64,000 nt of DNA from Ancrocorticia sp. (GTDB lineage Bacteria > Actinomycetota > Actinomycetes > Actinomycetales > Actinomycetaceae): NCBI GenBank assembly GCA_022648165.1, contig JALCLX010000005.1, positions 62,001 to 126,000 on the forward strand, written 5' to 3'. Under the pieces are notes generated by a model, which worked only from the letters and a program-made list of their open reading frames with translations, was not told the DNA's origin and did not search any database. Shown here piece after piece: positions 54,455-64,000 of this stretch. Within the stretch, counting starts at the first letter, position 1, and every line of letters begins with the position of its first letter. The translations under genes were made by a program, and so were the position numbers.

Positions 54455-55271
54455 GGCGTGCGGCCACGGCAGCATCATACAGTTCCTTCTTGCGCAAGCG
54501 ATTTCGCTGGGCCACGTGCCCAACTGCGTCCTTGAGGCGCAAGCCCAGCCGCTCAAGTTCCAGCGCTTCCGCGACGGCGCCGTCCCACGCCGCAGCATGC
54601 TCACGCACGCCTGATACAACCACCACAATTTCGCCCCGCGCGTCGGCAAAACGCGTTGCAAGCTCTCCGAGACTCGCGCGCACCACCTCTTCGTGGATCT
54701 TCGTCAGCTCCCGGCACACGCACGCCTGCCGCTGAGCGCCGAACGCATGCGCCATCCGTTGCAATGTCTCCGGCAGCCGGCGCGGCGACTCGAAGAACAC
54801 CATCGTCCGCGATTCAGCCTTCAGCGCGCCCAAGGCTGATTCGGCCTCGCCCACCTTTCGCGGCAGAAATCCTTCAAAACAGAACCGATCCGTAGCTAAC
54901 CCCGATATCGCGAGCGCAGTCAACACTGCCGAAGGGCCGGGAACCACGGTCACCGGTATCCCCTCCTGCGCAGCTTGGGACACCAGGCGATAACCTGGAT
55001 CGGACACCGACGGCATTCCGGCATCGGTCACCACAAGTACGTGCTGGGTGCGCGCCGCCTCCAGGAGCCCCGGAACGCGCTCAGCTTCATTGTGTTCGTA
55101 GAATGAGATCACGCGGCCCCGAATCTCCACTCCAATTCGCGCGGCAAGGTTCAGAAATCGCCGCGTATCCTCTGCGGCGACGACGTCGGCCTGTGCCATC
55201 TGCGTTCGCAGGCGCTCCGATACATCGCCGTCATTTCCAATTGGAGTAGCCGCCAAAACAATCCCATGCAT
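54447..55271 (-). CDS. rsmI: 16S rRNA (cytidine(1402)-2'-O)-methyltransferase
   Basis: A 274-residue RsmI, which methylates the ribose of C1402 in the decoding centre. The SAM/tetrapyrrole-methylase fold has [34 protein letters not shown] and [11 protein letters not shown], followed by [21 protein letters not shown] and [18 protein letters not shown]. The start at 55271 has GGGAGAGTGGAG upstream; the frame continues 48 codons further but leaves the family. It diverges from pmt, as in Mycobacterium (Rv1003/Rv1002c). Confidence 0.96.
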   Translation of the reverse strand: MHGIVLAATPIGNDGDVSERLRTQMAQADVVAAEDTRRFLNLAARIGVEIRGRVISFYEHNEAERVPGLLEAARTQHVLVVTDAGMPSVSDPGYRLVSQAAQEGIPVTVVPGPSAVLTALAISGLATDRFCFEGFLPRKVGEAESALGALKAESRTMVFFESPRRLPETLQRMAHAFGAQRQACVCRELTKIHEEVVRASLGELATRFADARGEIVVVVSGVREHAAAWDGAVAEALELERLGLRLKDAVGHVAQRNRLRKKELYDAAVAARRA

Positions 55272-55373
55272 GTCTCCACTCTCCCACATTGCGTCCACGC
55301 GGCGCGAAAACATACTTCTTCCAGTTGTTCCCCCTACACTGAGGGAGTGCCAAGCGAAGACCAGGAGGAACAC

Positions 55374-57299
55374 GTGGCCACACTCGAAGACGCACGCATG
55401 CTGACTCCCACTCAAGCGCGAGATTGGGAAAATGAGCTGCGTGGAAGATTGGGGCTTTTGCCACGCGGCATGCGCCTACCAACACGCATTCGCAAGTGGA
55501 GCTGGATTGTTACCGCGGCAGTCACGCTCATTGCGGCGTTCCCCCGCATGTGGAATCTCAATCATCCCCACGCGATTGTTTTCGACGAAACGTACTACGT
55601 CAAAGGTGCTTATTCGCTACTCACTCAGGGATTTGAAGGCGTCTGGAAGGGAGATAACGCAAATGCGCTCTTCCTTCTAGGGAACTTCTCTGCGTTGTCT
55701 TCCACCGATCCTGATTACGTAGTGCATCCTCCGCTGGGGAAATGGATCATGGCAATCGGGCAGGCACTGTTCGGATCTACAGATGCGTTGGGTTGGCGGT
55801 TCTCCACGGCGATTTTGGGCGTGCTCTCCGTCGCACTCGTTGTGCGCATCGCATTTCGGCTGTTCCGCAGCCCGCTCCTTGCCGGATTCACGGGGCTTGC
55901 CATGGCACTTGACGGCATGGGAATCGTGCTCTCGCGCACCGGAATTCTGGACAACATCCTCGCTTTCTTCGTACTTGCTGGTTTCTACGCGATACTGCGC
56001 GATCGCGACCACAACCGCGCGCAACTCGCCCACCGGGTCGCCACCGGGCCTCTGGACGCCGAAGGGAATCCTCTTCCCACCACGGGACCCCGTATTCTTT
56101 TTCGGCCATGGTTGCTTGTAGCGGGTGTGCTACTGGGCCTCTCATGCGGCGTCAAATGGTCGGGAATCTATGCCATCGCGGTTTTCGGAATTCTGGCCTT
56201 TGCGTGGGGAATTTCCGCGCGCCGCACAGTAGGAATTCGCGGATTCGTAGCAGGCGCGATAGCTCACGACGGCCTGCCAGCGTTCCTTTCCCTGGTGCCC
56301 ATCGCTGCAGTTTCCTATCTCGCCGCGTGGACAAGCTGGTTCCTCAATCCGAATTCGTACGATCGCCATTGGGCAGAAGAAGCGACGCTCCGCGGTGAGG
56401 CAATGCCCATCTCCTGGGCCCCGGACGTCATCAATTCCTTCATCCACTACCACCAGTCCATGTGGACATTCCACACTGGCCTTGACACCCCTCACGACTA
56501 TCAGTCCCAAGCGTGGGAATGGATCTTCCAAATCCGCCCCGTCTCCTTCTACTGGGTGGGCACAGACGAGATGGCGAGCAAATGTCCCGCAAACAAGGAA
56601 TGCGTCCAGGCCATCACCTCAATAGGTAATCCTTTCGTGTGGTGGTTTGCAGTAATCGCGCTTGTCCTTGTCATATGGGCAGCGTTTCGGAAACGCGACT
56701 GGCGTGCCTGGGCAATCCTCTCCGGTTATGCAGCTATGTGGCTGCCGTGGATGCAATATGTGCACCGCACAATTTTCCAGTTCTACGCCGTCGCCTTCCT
56801 CCCGTTCGTGGTGCTTTGCCTCACCTATGGCATCGCGTTGCTGACCGACGCTCTGCCACGGGCTCACGCCTCTGCCCGTGCCTTCCTCACGGTCATGGGA
56901 GAAGAACCCGAACAGACGCCGGCAATTGACCGCATCGGCACGCACGCGCACAGTCTGCCCAGCCTTCCCGCGCCTCCGCCTCCCACATCTAGCTCGGTTC
57001 CCGATCCGCTCATAACTACCGAAAATTCTTCCGCAGCGGAAGACGATTCTCCGGAAGAAAATGGCGCCGCCGTCGAGCAGTGGAATGCCTTCATCCGTGG
57101 TCCACACGAAGGGAAAACTGGTACGGCAGATACCGAGTGGTGGACACCGCCTGCGCTTCAAAAGCCTGCGCGCCTTACACTGGTGATCGTTACCGGAATT
57201 ATCGTGGTAGCAGCATTGTTCTGGATGCCGCTATGGCTTGGAACCACCGTCAGCTACCGCTTCTGGCAGATTCACATGTGGACCACCACGTGGATCTAA
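55374..57299 (+). CDS. pmt: Protein O-mannosyltransferase (Pmt family, GT39)
   Basis: A 641-residue membrane glycosyltransferase that uses polyprenyl-phosphate mannose to mannosylate secreted proteins, as Rv1002c does in Mycobacterium. The first loop has the essential acidic pair in FDETYYVK, followed by [23 protein letters not shown]. About eleven helices follow, with [16 protein letters not shown] among them. A disordered Pro/Ser/Glu-rich cytoplasmic insert of about 110 residues lies before the last helix (about 510-620) and is longer than usual. The GTG start at 55374 has AGGAGG 5 nt upstream, which decides it over upstream ATG and GTG codons. Confidence 0.93.
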   Translation: MATLEDARMLTPTQARDWENELRGRLGLLPRGMRLPTRIRKWSWIVTAAVTLIAAFPRMWNLNHPHAIVFDETYYVKGAYSLLTQGFEGVWKGDNANALFLLGNFSALSSTDPDYVVHPPLGKWIMAIGQALFGSTDALGWRFSTAILGVLSVALVVRIAFRLFRSPLLAGFTGLAMALDGMGIVLSRTGILDNILAFFVLAGFYAILRDRDHNRAQLAHRVATGPLDAEGNPLPTTGPRILFRPWLLVAGVLLGLSCGVKWSGIYAIAVFGILAFAWGISARRTVGIRGFVAGAIAHDGLPAFLSLVPIAAVSYLAAWTSWFLNPNSYDRHWAEEATLRGEAMPISWAPDVINSFIHYHQSMWTFHTGLDTPHDYQSQAWEWIFQIRPVSFYWVGTDEMASKCPANKECVQAITSIGNPFVWWFAVIALVLVIWAAFRKRDWRAWAILSGYAAMWLPWMQYVHRTIFQFYAVAFLPFVVLCLTYGIALLTDALPRAHASARAFLTVMGEEPEQTPAIDRIGTHAHSLPSLPAPPPPTSSSVPDPLITTENSSAAEDDSPEENGAAVEQWNAFIRGPHEGKTGTADTEWWTPPALQKPARLTLVIVTGIIVVAALFWMPLWLGTTVSYRFWQIHMWTTTWI

Positions 57300-57366
57300 A
57301 AACGCACGGACTTTGGTCCCCTAAAGCGGTATCCTCAAGGAAGTATCGAAGCAGCAAGGAGACATC

Positions 57367-57708
57367 ATGACAAACGTCATTTTCCACATCGACGAAGAAT
57401 CACGATGGGAACAGCTTCTCTCCAACTTGGAGTACTTCGCCGCCGCACACGCCACAGACGATGTGATTGAAGTGGTCATCAATGGGCCTGCAGTACGCTC
57501 GTTTAACGGCTTTGACGTGCACCCAGAATACGGCAACAGAATTTCCGCCCTCGTTAAGCTGGGCGTAAGGTTTGTCATTTGCGGAAACTCGCTCAAGAAC
57601 CGGCAAATTCCAAACGATAATATTCCTGAATCGATCAGCATCGTGCCTCAAGGTATCGAAGAGATCGTCGCACGTGAATCCGAAGGATACGCGTATATCA
57701 AACCGTGA
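57367..57708 (+). CDS. DsrE/DsrF-family protein
   Basis: A 113-residue protein of the DsrE/DsrF-like superfamily, small alpha/beta proteins, some of which carry sulfur in relay systems. The layout fits: VIFHIDEESRWEQLLSNLEYFA, VIEVVINGPAVRSF, ISALVKLGVRFVICGNSLKNRQI and a C-terminal VPQGIEEIVARESEGYAYIKP. The single Cys in VICGNSL is at the position of the conserved Cys. Others of this type lack sulfur transfer, so the role is open. AAGGAGACATC precedes the ATG. Confidence 0.85.
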   Translation: MTNVIFHIDEESRWEQLLSNLEYFAAAHATDDVIEVVINGPAVRSFNGFDVHPEYGNRISALVKLGVRFVICGNSLKNRQIPNDNIPESISIVPQGIEEIVARESEGYAYIKP

Positions 57709-57975
57709 CAACACGCGAGAAAAGACGTTATTCCCTCCCCATCCGTGTTTCTAACGGGTATCCTGCCGTGTTAAGGCACGGTCCGGACAATGGCGTCTCT
57801 CCGTGCCGCCCGTTATGCAACGCTCACGAACTCTAGGCGATACACCACAGATAAGTACACCGCTTGACAGGCCGAAACAGCCGGTTCAGACAATTCACAG
57901 GAAACATTCGGAATTCCTTGTGATCTCCGCTGTTTCATCATATCCGGAACATACATCCGTGAATCGAGGATAAAG

Positions 57976-59466
57976 ATGAGCGAAGAGAAAACCCCGGAAT
58001 CGCACGGGTCGGAACAGGGGTATTTCTTTAACCCTTTCAACGTGGAGAATCAACAATCCAACCACGCAGGCGCATCCGACCCCAAGGCTGACACCAACGC
58101 ACACGCCTCATACCAGCCTTACACGGGGCAGAATTACGGCAACACAAACTATGGGAGCTACAACCCGTCCGACTACTCGAACCCGTATGGGTACAACCCG
58201 TACTATGGGAACACCAACGGGTATTCCGGAAACGGGTACGGCGGAAACTACGGTGGATACTATGGCCAGCCATACCCGAATCCTGCGCCCAAGAAACGCC
58301 ACATGTGGTCCACTGCCTTCCTGGTCATCACAGCAGTATTGGCGCTCCTTATTGGCGGAGTGGTCGGCGCAGGTATAACGTCGGTTGCACTTGGTGGTGA
58401 CAGTAACGCAAGCAGTGGGCAATCCCAGGTAGAGCCAAACCAAAATGGTTCTAGCGGTGATTCCCAAGGCTCTGGCGGAGAATCCCAGGGGAATAACGGC
58501 TATTTCAACGTTCCCAACGGTTCAACAGAAGGCAATTCTGATATCGAGCAGGGCACGAAAGTTGATTCCGCGCCTGGCATGGTGGTTATCAACAGCTCCC
58601 TTCTGAACGGAACCAGCGCCGGAACGGGTTTCGTCATTGACGCTGACCAGGGAATCGTATTGACCAACTACCACGTTGTTGAAGATACAGAGACTGTGGT
58701 TGTCACGGTTGCCGATAGCGGAACGCAATATCAGGCAACCGTACTAGGACACGACGCGACAAAAGACATCGCCGTACTCCAGATCAAGGATGCAACAGAC
58801 TTGACGGCCGTCAGCGTATCCGATAGTCAAGTCTCCGTCGGAGATAAAGTCTCCGTACTCGGAAACTCTGAAGGCGAAGGTTACATTTCGAAGCTGGAGG
58901 GAACTGTCACCGCAACAGACCAGACAATCACAGCTCGCGATTCTGCCTCGTCAACTGAAAGTGAGACTTTGACCGGCCTCATCGAAACTGACGCCGACGT
59001 CGTCTCCGGGTACTCGGGCGGAGTGATGCTGAACTCGGATGGAAAAGTCGTCGGCATCACCGTCGCCGCATCGGGTGGAACCACCTCAGATACCGTTTAC
59101 GGCTACGCGATCCCGATCGAAACCGGTGTCGCTGTAGCAAAACAGGTTCTGACAGGCGAATCCTCCGGAACGGTGATCGTGGGGCGGAGTGCAGCACTTG
59201 GTATCACGGTCACTGATACCCCATCTACCTCCGGAACCACGGGAGCCACCATTTCGGGTGTCATCCAAGGATCGGCAGCAGAAGATGCCGGCCTTCAGGC
59301 AGGCGACATTATCACCGCCGTAGATGGCAAGCAGGTTGAGGGTGCTTCTGAGCTCTCTGAACTGATCCGCAGCCACTCAATTGGAGACAAGGTCACCCTC
59401 AGTATTACGCGAGGCACAAAAACCATGGACGTCACAGTGACGCTCAAGGAATCGTCCTTCAACTGA
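57976..59466 (+). CDS. htrA: HtrA-type trypsin-like serine protease with PDZ domain
   Basis: A 496-residue membrane-anchored protease. A Tyr/Asn/Gly-rich cytoplasmic head (about 1-105, with YGN and NGY repeats) precedes one helix (about 108-133). A Ser/Gly/Gln linker leads to the protease domain: catalytic His in LTNYHVVEDTE, Asp in HDATKDIAVLQIKD and Ser in SGYSGGVMLNSDG. The usual GNSGG is GYSGG here. The PDZ domain (about 395-490) has QGSAAEDAGLQAGDIITAVDGKQV. It probably degrades or refolds damaged exported proteins. GAGGATAAAG precedes the ATG. Confidence 0.95.
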   Translation: MSEEKTPESHGSEQGYFFNPFNVENQQSNHAGASDPKADTNAHASYQPYTGQNYGNTNYGSYNPSDYSNPYGYNPYYGNTNGYSGNGYGGNYGGYYGQPYPNPAPKKRHMWSTAFLVITAVLALLIGGVVGAGITSVALGGDSNASSGQSQVEPNQNGSSGDSQGSGGESQGNNGYFNVPNGSTEGNSDIEQGTKVDSAPGMVVINSSLLNGTSAGTGFVIDADQGIVLTNYHVVEDTETVVVTVADSGTQYQATVLGHDATKDIAVLQIKDATDLTAVSVSDSQVSVGDKVSVLGNSEGEGYISKLEGTVTATDQTITARDSASSTESETLTGLIETDADVVSGYSGGVMLNSDGKVVGITVAASGGTTSDTVYGYAIPIETGVAVAKQVLTGESSGTVIVGRSAALGITVTDTPSTSGTTGATISGVIQGSAAEDAGLQAGDIITAVDGKQVEGASELSELIRSHSIGDKVTLSITRGTKTMDVTVTLKESSFN

Positions 59467-59542
59467 CGCTTGAGGCACCGAAGCCCCGGCATGGATTATC
59501 CCACCAAGATATCCATCACGGCGGCTGGTCTAACGATATAGC

Positions 59543-59575
59543 ATGTGCGGCACCCAGCTACTGGGTGCCGCACAT
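59543..59575 (+). terminator. Terminator after htrA
   Basis: A perfect 15-bp stem (59543-59557 with 59561-59575, 3-nt loop) lies 77 nt past the htrA stop. No T run follows on either strand, but the stem is very stable. It may serve both htrA and the convergent helicase gene. Confidence 0.65.
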
Positions 59576-59734
59576 CGATGTGTCTGGTGGACACCTTTTC
59601 GGCGAAATCGCCGCCAGACCCATTGTGGATGAGTGCATTTGTTTCGCAACACTGACAAAAGTCAGTGTACTTGTGCCAAGTAGCCCACACTTGTGGGCCG
59701 GCAAGATGATGCGCGCTGTTGCTGTAGTGCTAAC

Positions 59735-62700
59735 TCAGCTCATAAGCAGGCGAAGATCCTCAGCGCTCAGCCGCATTCCACCCGTACGGCCTACCTCGCC
59801 ATCTGTAGAGGCCAATACGTGGGCAACTAGCGCTCGCTTCGAATCTTGGAGTGCCACCACCTTTTCTTCGATAGTCCCTTGAGAAACCAGGCGGTACACG
59901 TGAACGGGCCGCGACTGCCCGATTCTGTGCGCACGGTCTACCGCTTGGGCCTCCACTGCAGGATTCCACCACGGATCCGTCAGCACAACGTAGTCAGCGC
60001 TTGTGAGATTGAGGCCCACACCTCCTGCTTTCAAACTGATGAGGAACACAGGCGCGCTGCCTTTAGTGAATTCTGCAATGACGCTAGAGCGATTTGCGGT
60101 GCTGCCATCGAGATAGCAATACGTAATACCTTCGTGGTTTAGCCGCTGTGCAATCATATGCAGGTAACGCGTGAACTGGCTGAAGACCAACGTTCGATGG
60201 CCTTCGGTGCTCACCTCGGCCAGCAGGTCCACAAGCGCATCAAGTTTTGAATGCAGGCCGGATTTGCCATGTGCATGCCGCGCATCCTCGTCCACAAGCG
60301 CCGGATCAATAGCCAACTGGCGCAAGCGGGTAAGCGCAGCCAACACCTCCACACGATTGCCATCAATATCATCCGCTAACCGAAGAATTCGTTGGCGTTC
60401 TTTCGTCAGATATCGGTCATAGATACGCCGATGCATATTTCCCAACTCCACAGTGAGCAGCTGCTCCTGCTTCTCTGGTAAATCTTCCGCCACTTCTTCC
60501 TTGGTCCGGCGTAGAAGAAACGGTGAAATCCGCCGCCGCAGCAGAGCCATTCGCGAACCGTCGTCTTTGCCATTTTCTATGGGCTTGCGCGTGGTCTTGG
60601 CGAACTGCTTTGCCGATCCCAACAGGCCAGGCGACGTCAATGCAAAGATGGCCCACAGCTCACCCAGATTGTTCTCCATGGGCGTTCCGGTAATAGCGAA
60701 CACCGTGGAAGCACCCAATTGCACGATGCTGGTAAACGTCTTGGACGCAGGGTTCTTCGCCTGCTGGGCTTCATCCAGGATGACGCCACGCGGTTTGATC
60801 GCCGCATAATCTTCGGCCTCCAGGCGCAACAGCGTGTACGAGGTGGCAAGAATGTCCACGTTCTCCGCAAGCGCGCGTAGGCTTTGAGCTCTGCGCTTCT
60901 TCGTCGAATCCACCATCGCCACGCGCAGACCTGGCGTGAACCTCCGCGCCTCAGCCACCCAGTTCGGAACCACAGATGTGGGTGCAACAACTAGCCACGG
61001 GCCGCGTTTGGCACCATCGGCCTGCGCTCCAGACCCCAGCGGATCAGGCCGGTCGCGGCCACTCACGCGTGCGGAATTCTCCCTTTCATCTTGGATCATG
61101 GCAAGCGCCTGGATCGTCTTGCCCAGGCCCATATCGTCTGCCAGCACACCGCCCAGCCCGGAGCGGCGAAGCCTCGAAAGCCATTCAAAACCTTCTATTT
61201 GATATGGCCGCAACTTCGCGGTCAGGCCTCGCGGAAGTGGCGCAGGTTCTGGTGGATGCGCCACAGCATCGCGCACTTTCGAAAGCCACGCGTTCGCCGA
61301 GCTCTGAACAATGTCCAGATCAATCAGTTCTTCCCACCACGATGTGCGCACGCGTGGGACGCGTATGCCCTTCTTGCGGCTGTCGTTGAGTGCACGCGCC
61401 TCTTCAAGCAGTTCGCGGAGCTTGTCGAGTTCCGGAGTATCCAGGCGCACGTATTCGTTGGTGGGAAGAAAGATAGCGGGTTCTCGGTGAGACAACGCAG
61501 CCAAAAGATCGGCCATGGGGACACTGTGGCCGCCCACCTTCATCGAAATGTCCAGATCGAACCAATCTCGGCTTGCACCCTCTGGTTCTGCTTCCACCTC
61601 CACGATCGGAGCCGCAGCTTCCCGGAAATTCGGTATGTCACCGTAGAGATCCACAGTGATTCCCGCCTTCTTCAGCCGCGGAATAATTCCTTCGGCAAAC
61701 GAGACGGCACGGAGCCCGCTCAAGGCCGCTGTCTGGCGCAACGCGTGCGCAGAAATAACCTGATCCCGCACAAGCTCCGGGTACTCAGACACTGTGTCCA
61801 CCGCGGCGGTGAGCATGCGCTGCACCTTCTGCATGTCGCGCCGCCCAGTGGCCGGCCCAACGCTCAGATCGCCGTCCATTGCGCGGCGCACGTGCATTTG
61901 CGACTGGGCCATGTCTTCGATCATGCGCCCAAAGGACGCCTCCAGTGTTCCCGTGAGATCGTGGGGCAATGTGCTTGTGGCCATAACAGCTGCCCGGAAA
62001 CCTTCCGGATCAGGCCCCCAGGACCAGTGGAGAATCGCCGTGACGCCAGTATCCAGGAATCCGAATCCCAAATGGAGCTCGAATGATTGCGGCTCCGCGG
62101 GCACCCGCGTTCCGTCAGAGGATCGCCATCCCACCCGGGCGATCAGCGGAATCACTTTGCTTTCGAACTCAGCGCGTTCGCCCGCGGGCACCATCACGCC
62201 GCCCTCATGTGAAGAAAGCCGCGACCATTGCAGAGACGCTGGTGCACTCAGTTCGGCCAGATGAATGCCACTGTTGTCTTTCCATGCGATACCGTGCGGT
62301 GGCCTCCCAATTCGCACAACCGCCGTCCCCTCCGCAAGGAGTGGATGGCTGAGCTCCGCAGAAACCCGCAGCGATCCGGCGGCGCCGCGTTCGATCGATT
62401 CTCCCGATTCTTCTTTGATGACGATATCGGCGCTGGCTCGCTCATCCTCAAGTATCACGGAAGCGAACGTTTTCTCTTCAACCAAGACCACGCCGCAATC
62501 GACGATCGATCGCAGAGTAGCCCACAATGCTGGGTTTTCGACGGCGTTAAGCCGCACCTTCGTCACGGCATGATCGAACGGATTTCCAGAAACATACAGT
62601 TGCCGCAGCCTGTCTATCGCCTCGACCTGGACGGGATCAGCACCCCACACACTTCGACTCTGAAAACGGTTCCACGCCACATCGGTTGCTACCCAAGCTA

Positions 62701-63247
62701 ACCGTTTGCCCGGTCGCAGTGGCCTGACCAACACGGCGCCCAACGTGCCAAGCTCTGATCTGCCCCATGACGAAAACCTGTTGAAACCAGCTTGGGAAGA
62801 ATCGCGCCGTGGCGGCTCGTATTCAAATCCAAGCGCCAACGACGTCGTGATCTCGGGATATTCGAAGATCCCTCCCAGCGTATCGTGCCAATCGGCAGGC
62901 TTAGATGCCTCTTTGCGCGCTTCCATCATCTGTAGAACCAACGCAACCGAATGCTTACAATCAATGCCCACAGGGCACGAACACCAGCCAGCAAAACTGG
63001 TTATAACGCCGGCGCGAGAGATTTCAAAACTCGCCTCCACCGCGTATGTTCGGCCCTCCGCACCGCGCACGTAGCCGCGGAGCCAATGAGACGTACGCGC
63101 ATCATTCTGGCCAGGTAACGGGGCCGGAGCGACCGGGTCGGGAGGAGAGTAGCTTTCCACCATCGCTCGCCCTTGCTGCGCATAAACGAGCCCGCGCGCA
63201 TACGTTTGAGCTCCCACAAAGGCAATGAGTTCGACCGGTCCTTGCAT
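59735..63247 (-). CDS. SWIM-SNF2 family helicase
   Basis: A 1170-residue SNF2-type ATPase, predicted to translocate on DNA and remodel bound proteins. An N-terminal SWIM zinc finger (WCSCPVGIDCKHSVALVL, about residue 95) is followed by a long region without motifs (about 120-660). The helicase core then has DDMGLGKTIQALA (Walker A), VILDEAQQAKN (DEAQ), ITGTPMENNLGELW, FSQFTRYLHMI and LTDPWWNPAVEAQAVDRAHRIGQ. This layout matches the RapA-like/HepA SWIM family of unknown physiological role. I chose ATG 63247; a TTG at 63280 is possible. Confidence 0.92.
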   Translation of the reverse strand: MQGPVELIAFVGAQTYARGLVYAQQGRAMVESYSPPDPVAPAPLPGQNDARTSHWLRGYVRGAEGRTYAVEASFEISRAGVITSFAGWCSCPVGIDCKHSVALVLQMMEARKEASKPADWHDTLGGIFEYPEITTSLALGFEYEPPRRDSSQAGFNRFSSWGRSELGTLGAVLVRPLRPGKRLAWVATDVAWNRFQSRSVWGADPVQVEAIDRLRQLYVSGNPFDHAVTKVRLNAVENPALWATLRSIVDCGVVLVEEKTFASVILEDERASADIVIKEESGESIERGAAGSLRVSAELSHPLLAEGTAVVRIGRPPHGIAWKDNSGIHLAELSAPASLQWSRLSSHEGGVMVPAGERAEFESKVIPLIARVGWRSSDGTRVPAEPQSFELHLGFGFLDTGVTAILHWSWGPDPEGFRAAVMATSTLPHDLTGTLEASFGRMIEDMAQSQMHVRRAMDGDLSVGPATGRRDMQKVQRMLTAAVDTVSEYPELVRDQVISAHALRQTAALSGLRAVSFAEGIIPRLKKAGITVDLYGDIPNFREAAAPIVEVEAEPEGASRDWFDLDISMKVGGHSVPMADLLAALSHREPAIFLPTNEYVRLDTPELDKLRELLEEARALNDSRKKGIRVPRVRTSWWEELIDLDIVQSSANAWLSKVRDAVAHPPEPAPLPRGLTAKLRPYQIEGFEWLSRLRRSGLGGVLADDMGLGKTIQALAMIQDERENSARVSGRDRPDPLGSGAQADGAKRGPWLVVAPTSVVPNWVAEARRFTPGLRVAMVDSTKKRRAQSLRALAENVDILATSYTLLRLEAEDYAAIKPRGVILDEAQQAKNPASKTFTSIVQLGASTVFAITGTPMENNLGELWAIFALTSPGLLGSAKQFAKTTRKPIENGKDDGSRMALLRRRISPFLLRRTKEEVAEDLPEKQEQLLTVELGNMHRRIYDRYLTKERQRILRLADDIDGNRVEVLAALTRLRQLAIDPALVDEDARHAHGKSGLHSKLDALVDLLAEVSTEGHRTLVFSQFTRYLHMIAQRLNHEGITYCYLDGSTANRSSVIAEFTKGSAPVFLISLKAGGVGLNLTSADYVVLTDPWWNPAVEAQAVDRAHRIGQSRPVHVYRLVSQGTIEEKVVALQDSKRALVAHVLASTDGEVGRTGGMRLSAEDLRLLMS

Positions 63248-63289
63248 GCTCCGAAGTCTACTGCCACCGTCCGTTCTCAAATCTCCAGC

Positions 63290-64000
63290 CTAACTGGGCC
63301 TCCGATACATGCGCTGCTCGCCTTCATCAGTCTGCCCATCAGGAGCTGAAGCCCTCCTCGCGACATCGTAACGATCCATCCGCCGCAACCGGGCCATCGT
63401 CTCATCGCCCTTACCTCGCTCGCCGTAAATTCTACGTTCGTCATACCACGAACTCCACAGCTCTTCTCCACGAATGAACGCCATCCAGTCACCATGCATT
63501 GCGTCGGCCAAAGATTGCGGCGCCGGGCCGCCAAAGAGCTGCGCGACATACGGATGGCTCAGGCAATCAAAAGCAAACGGCACATCCACGCAATGCCCAG
63601 CCAGCGAAATGTCCGGACGGTGCCACGCCCATTCGTAATACCAGGTGGGGGCCTTGTGCGCGCCACACGTGACTCCCGCATCCGGATCAGAAGGTTCCAC
63701 TGGGCGAGCATCATGGCGCGCACGAACCAACGACGCGATGGGAAGATGGAACACTGCGTCGCTCACCACCTGACCCAACGCATACGCCGCCTGACCTTTC
63801 AGCTCCGGGTGGCGGCGCAGGTAGTCCCATGCAATCGGACGGGGAAACCCCAGTTCATGAAGCAATGCCAGCGGTTTCACTCCACGCCACGCGTGAAGCT
63901 TGGACTGGGCAAACGCTGTCATCTCGTTCGTCGTATCGCCGATAAATAGCGGTATGCCGGCGCCAACGCCGCCGGAAACTGCGCCGTCAAGTGAGCGCGA
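63290..64000 (-). CDS. Carboxylesterase-family hydrolase, 5' part outside window
   Basis: The frame stays open to the window edge, so only the C-terminal 236 residues are seen. They match type B carboxylesterases: AGIPLFIGDTTNEM (the acidic residue of the triad region), AWRGVKPLALLHELGFP, then WYYEWAWHRPDISLAGHCVDVPFAFDCLSHP with the catalytic His in AGHCVDVPF, and a C-terminal WMAFIRGEEL. The nucleophile Ser motif (GESAGG) must lie beyond the window. An internal ATG at 63922 opens a shorter frame, but family-like residues continue upstream, so it is not the start. The last 30 residues are charged and look like an appended tail. Confidence 0.85.
   Translation of the reverse strand, partial: SRSLDGAVSGGVGAGIPLFIGDTTNEMTAFAQSKLHAWRGVKPLALLHELGFPRPIAWDYLRRHPELKGQAAYALGQVVSDAVFHLPIASLVRARHDARPVEPSDPDAGVTCGAHKAPTWYYEWAWHRPDISLAGHCVDVPFAFDCLSHPYVAQLFGGPAPQSLADAMHGDWMAFIRGEELWSSWYDERRIYGERGKGDETMARLRRMDRYDVARRASAPDGQTDEGEQRMYRRPS

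Noticed and set aside
57766-57790. Small hairpin after the DsrE gene as a terminator
   Set aside because: Only a 5-bp stem and no T run; too weak to call.
61091-62086. 331-codon open frame antisense to the SNF2 helicase
   Set aside because: No motifs, no ribosome binding site, and the helicase frame is well supported on the other strand.

Overview
The window is a stretch of actinobacterial core chromosome. Base composition is moderate to high in G+C. Several starts are GTG or TTG, chosen by strong AGGAG-type ribosome binding sites. The gene order matches blocks known from Mycobacterium and other Actinobacteria: metG-tatD-rpf-like-rsmA-ispE-ABC-F, tRNA-Gln-glmU-prs-rplY-pth-mfd-lipoprotein-eno-ftsB-DUF501-ppx, rsmI divergent from pmt, and ychF/ispH/xseAB/uppS/trhA/greA. 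Together with a fructose PTS, NhaA and single-domain regulators, this suggests a small-genome member of the Actinomycetaceae (Arcanobacterium/Trueperella-like). The family assignment is inference; no rRNA is present to settle it.

Layout. 1-12 kb: a membrane protein, a HigBA toxin-antitoxin pair behind ychF, an OpgB/LtaS-like phosphoglycerol transferase, rmuC converging on ispH, the xseA-xseB-PfkB operon, uppS, a hemolysin-III protein, greA and msrA. 12-17.8 kb: an accessory-looking zone with a decayed UvrA-like pseudogene, an FKBP, a Bax-inhibitor-1 protein, an ABC-2 exporter whose ATPase ends in octapeptide repeats, a tRNA with anticodon UAA, and many short tandem repeats. 17.8-31 kb: nhaA, then the minus-strand block ppx-DUF501-ftsB-eno-lipoprotein-mfd-pth-rplY-prs-glmU-tRNA-Gln. 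31-37.7 kb: a TetR regulator with an ABC-2 exporter, a MarR regulator, a P-loop kinase, DUF488 and a P1B-type ATPase. 37.7-49 kb: an ABC-F protein, ispE, a three-gene SHOCT/DUF6325 membrane operon, ferrochelatase, a large membrane protein, rsmA, a G5/lysozyme-like cell-wall protein, tatD and metG. 49-53.7 kb: the fructose operon fruR-fruK-fruA-ptsH. 53.7-64 kb: pncA, rsmI, pmt, a DsrE protein, htrA, a SWIM-SNF2 helicase and a carboxylesterase cut by the window end.

How the genes fit together. ispE, ispH and uppS belong to the MEP pathway and its polyprenyl products. glmU and the phosphoglycerol and mannosyl transferases serve the cell envelope. mfd, xseAB, rmuC and the SNF2 protein act on DNA. 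fruR/K/A with ptsH import and phosphorylate fructose.

Most notable points. (1) A compact tRNA has a UAA (Leu) anticodon but no long variable arm. (2) GlmU lacks its acetyltransferase half. (3) A PfkB-family kinase has its catalytic Asp replaced by Ala. (4) Short tandem duplications recur at or across stop codons. (5) The SHOCT/DUF6325 operon is preceded by three 11-bp iterons.
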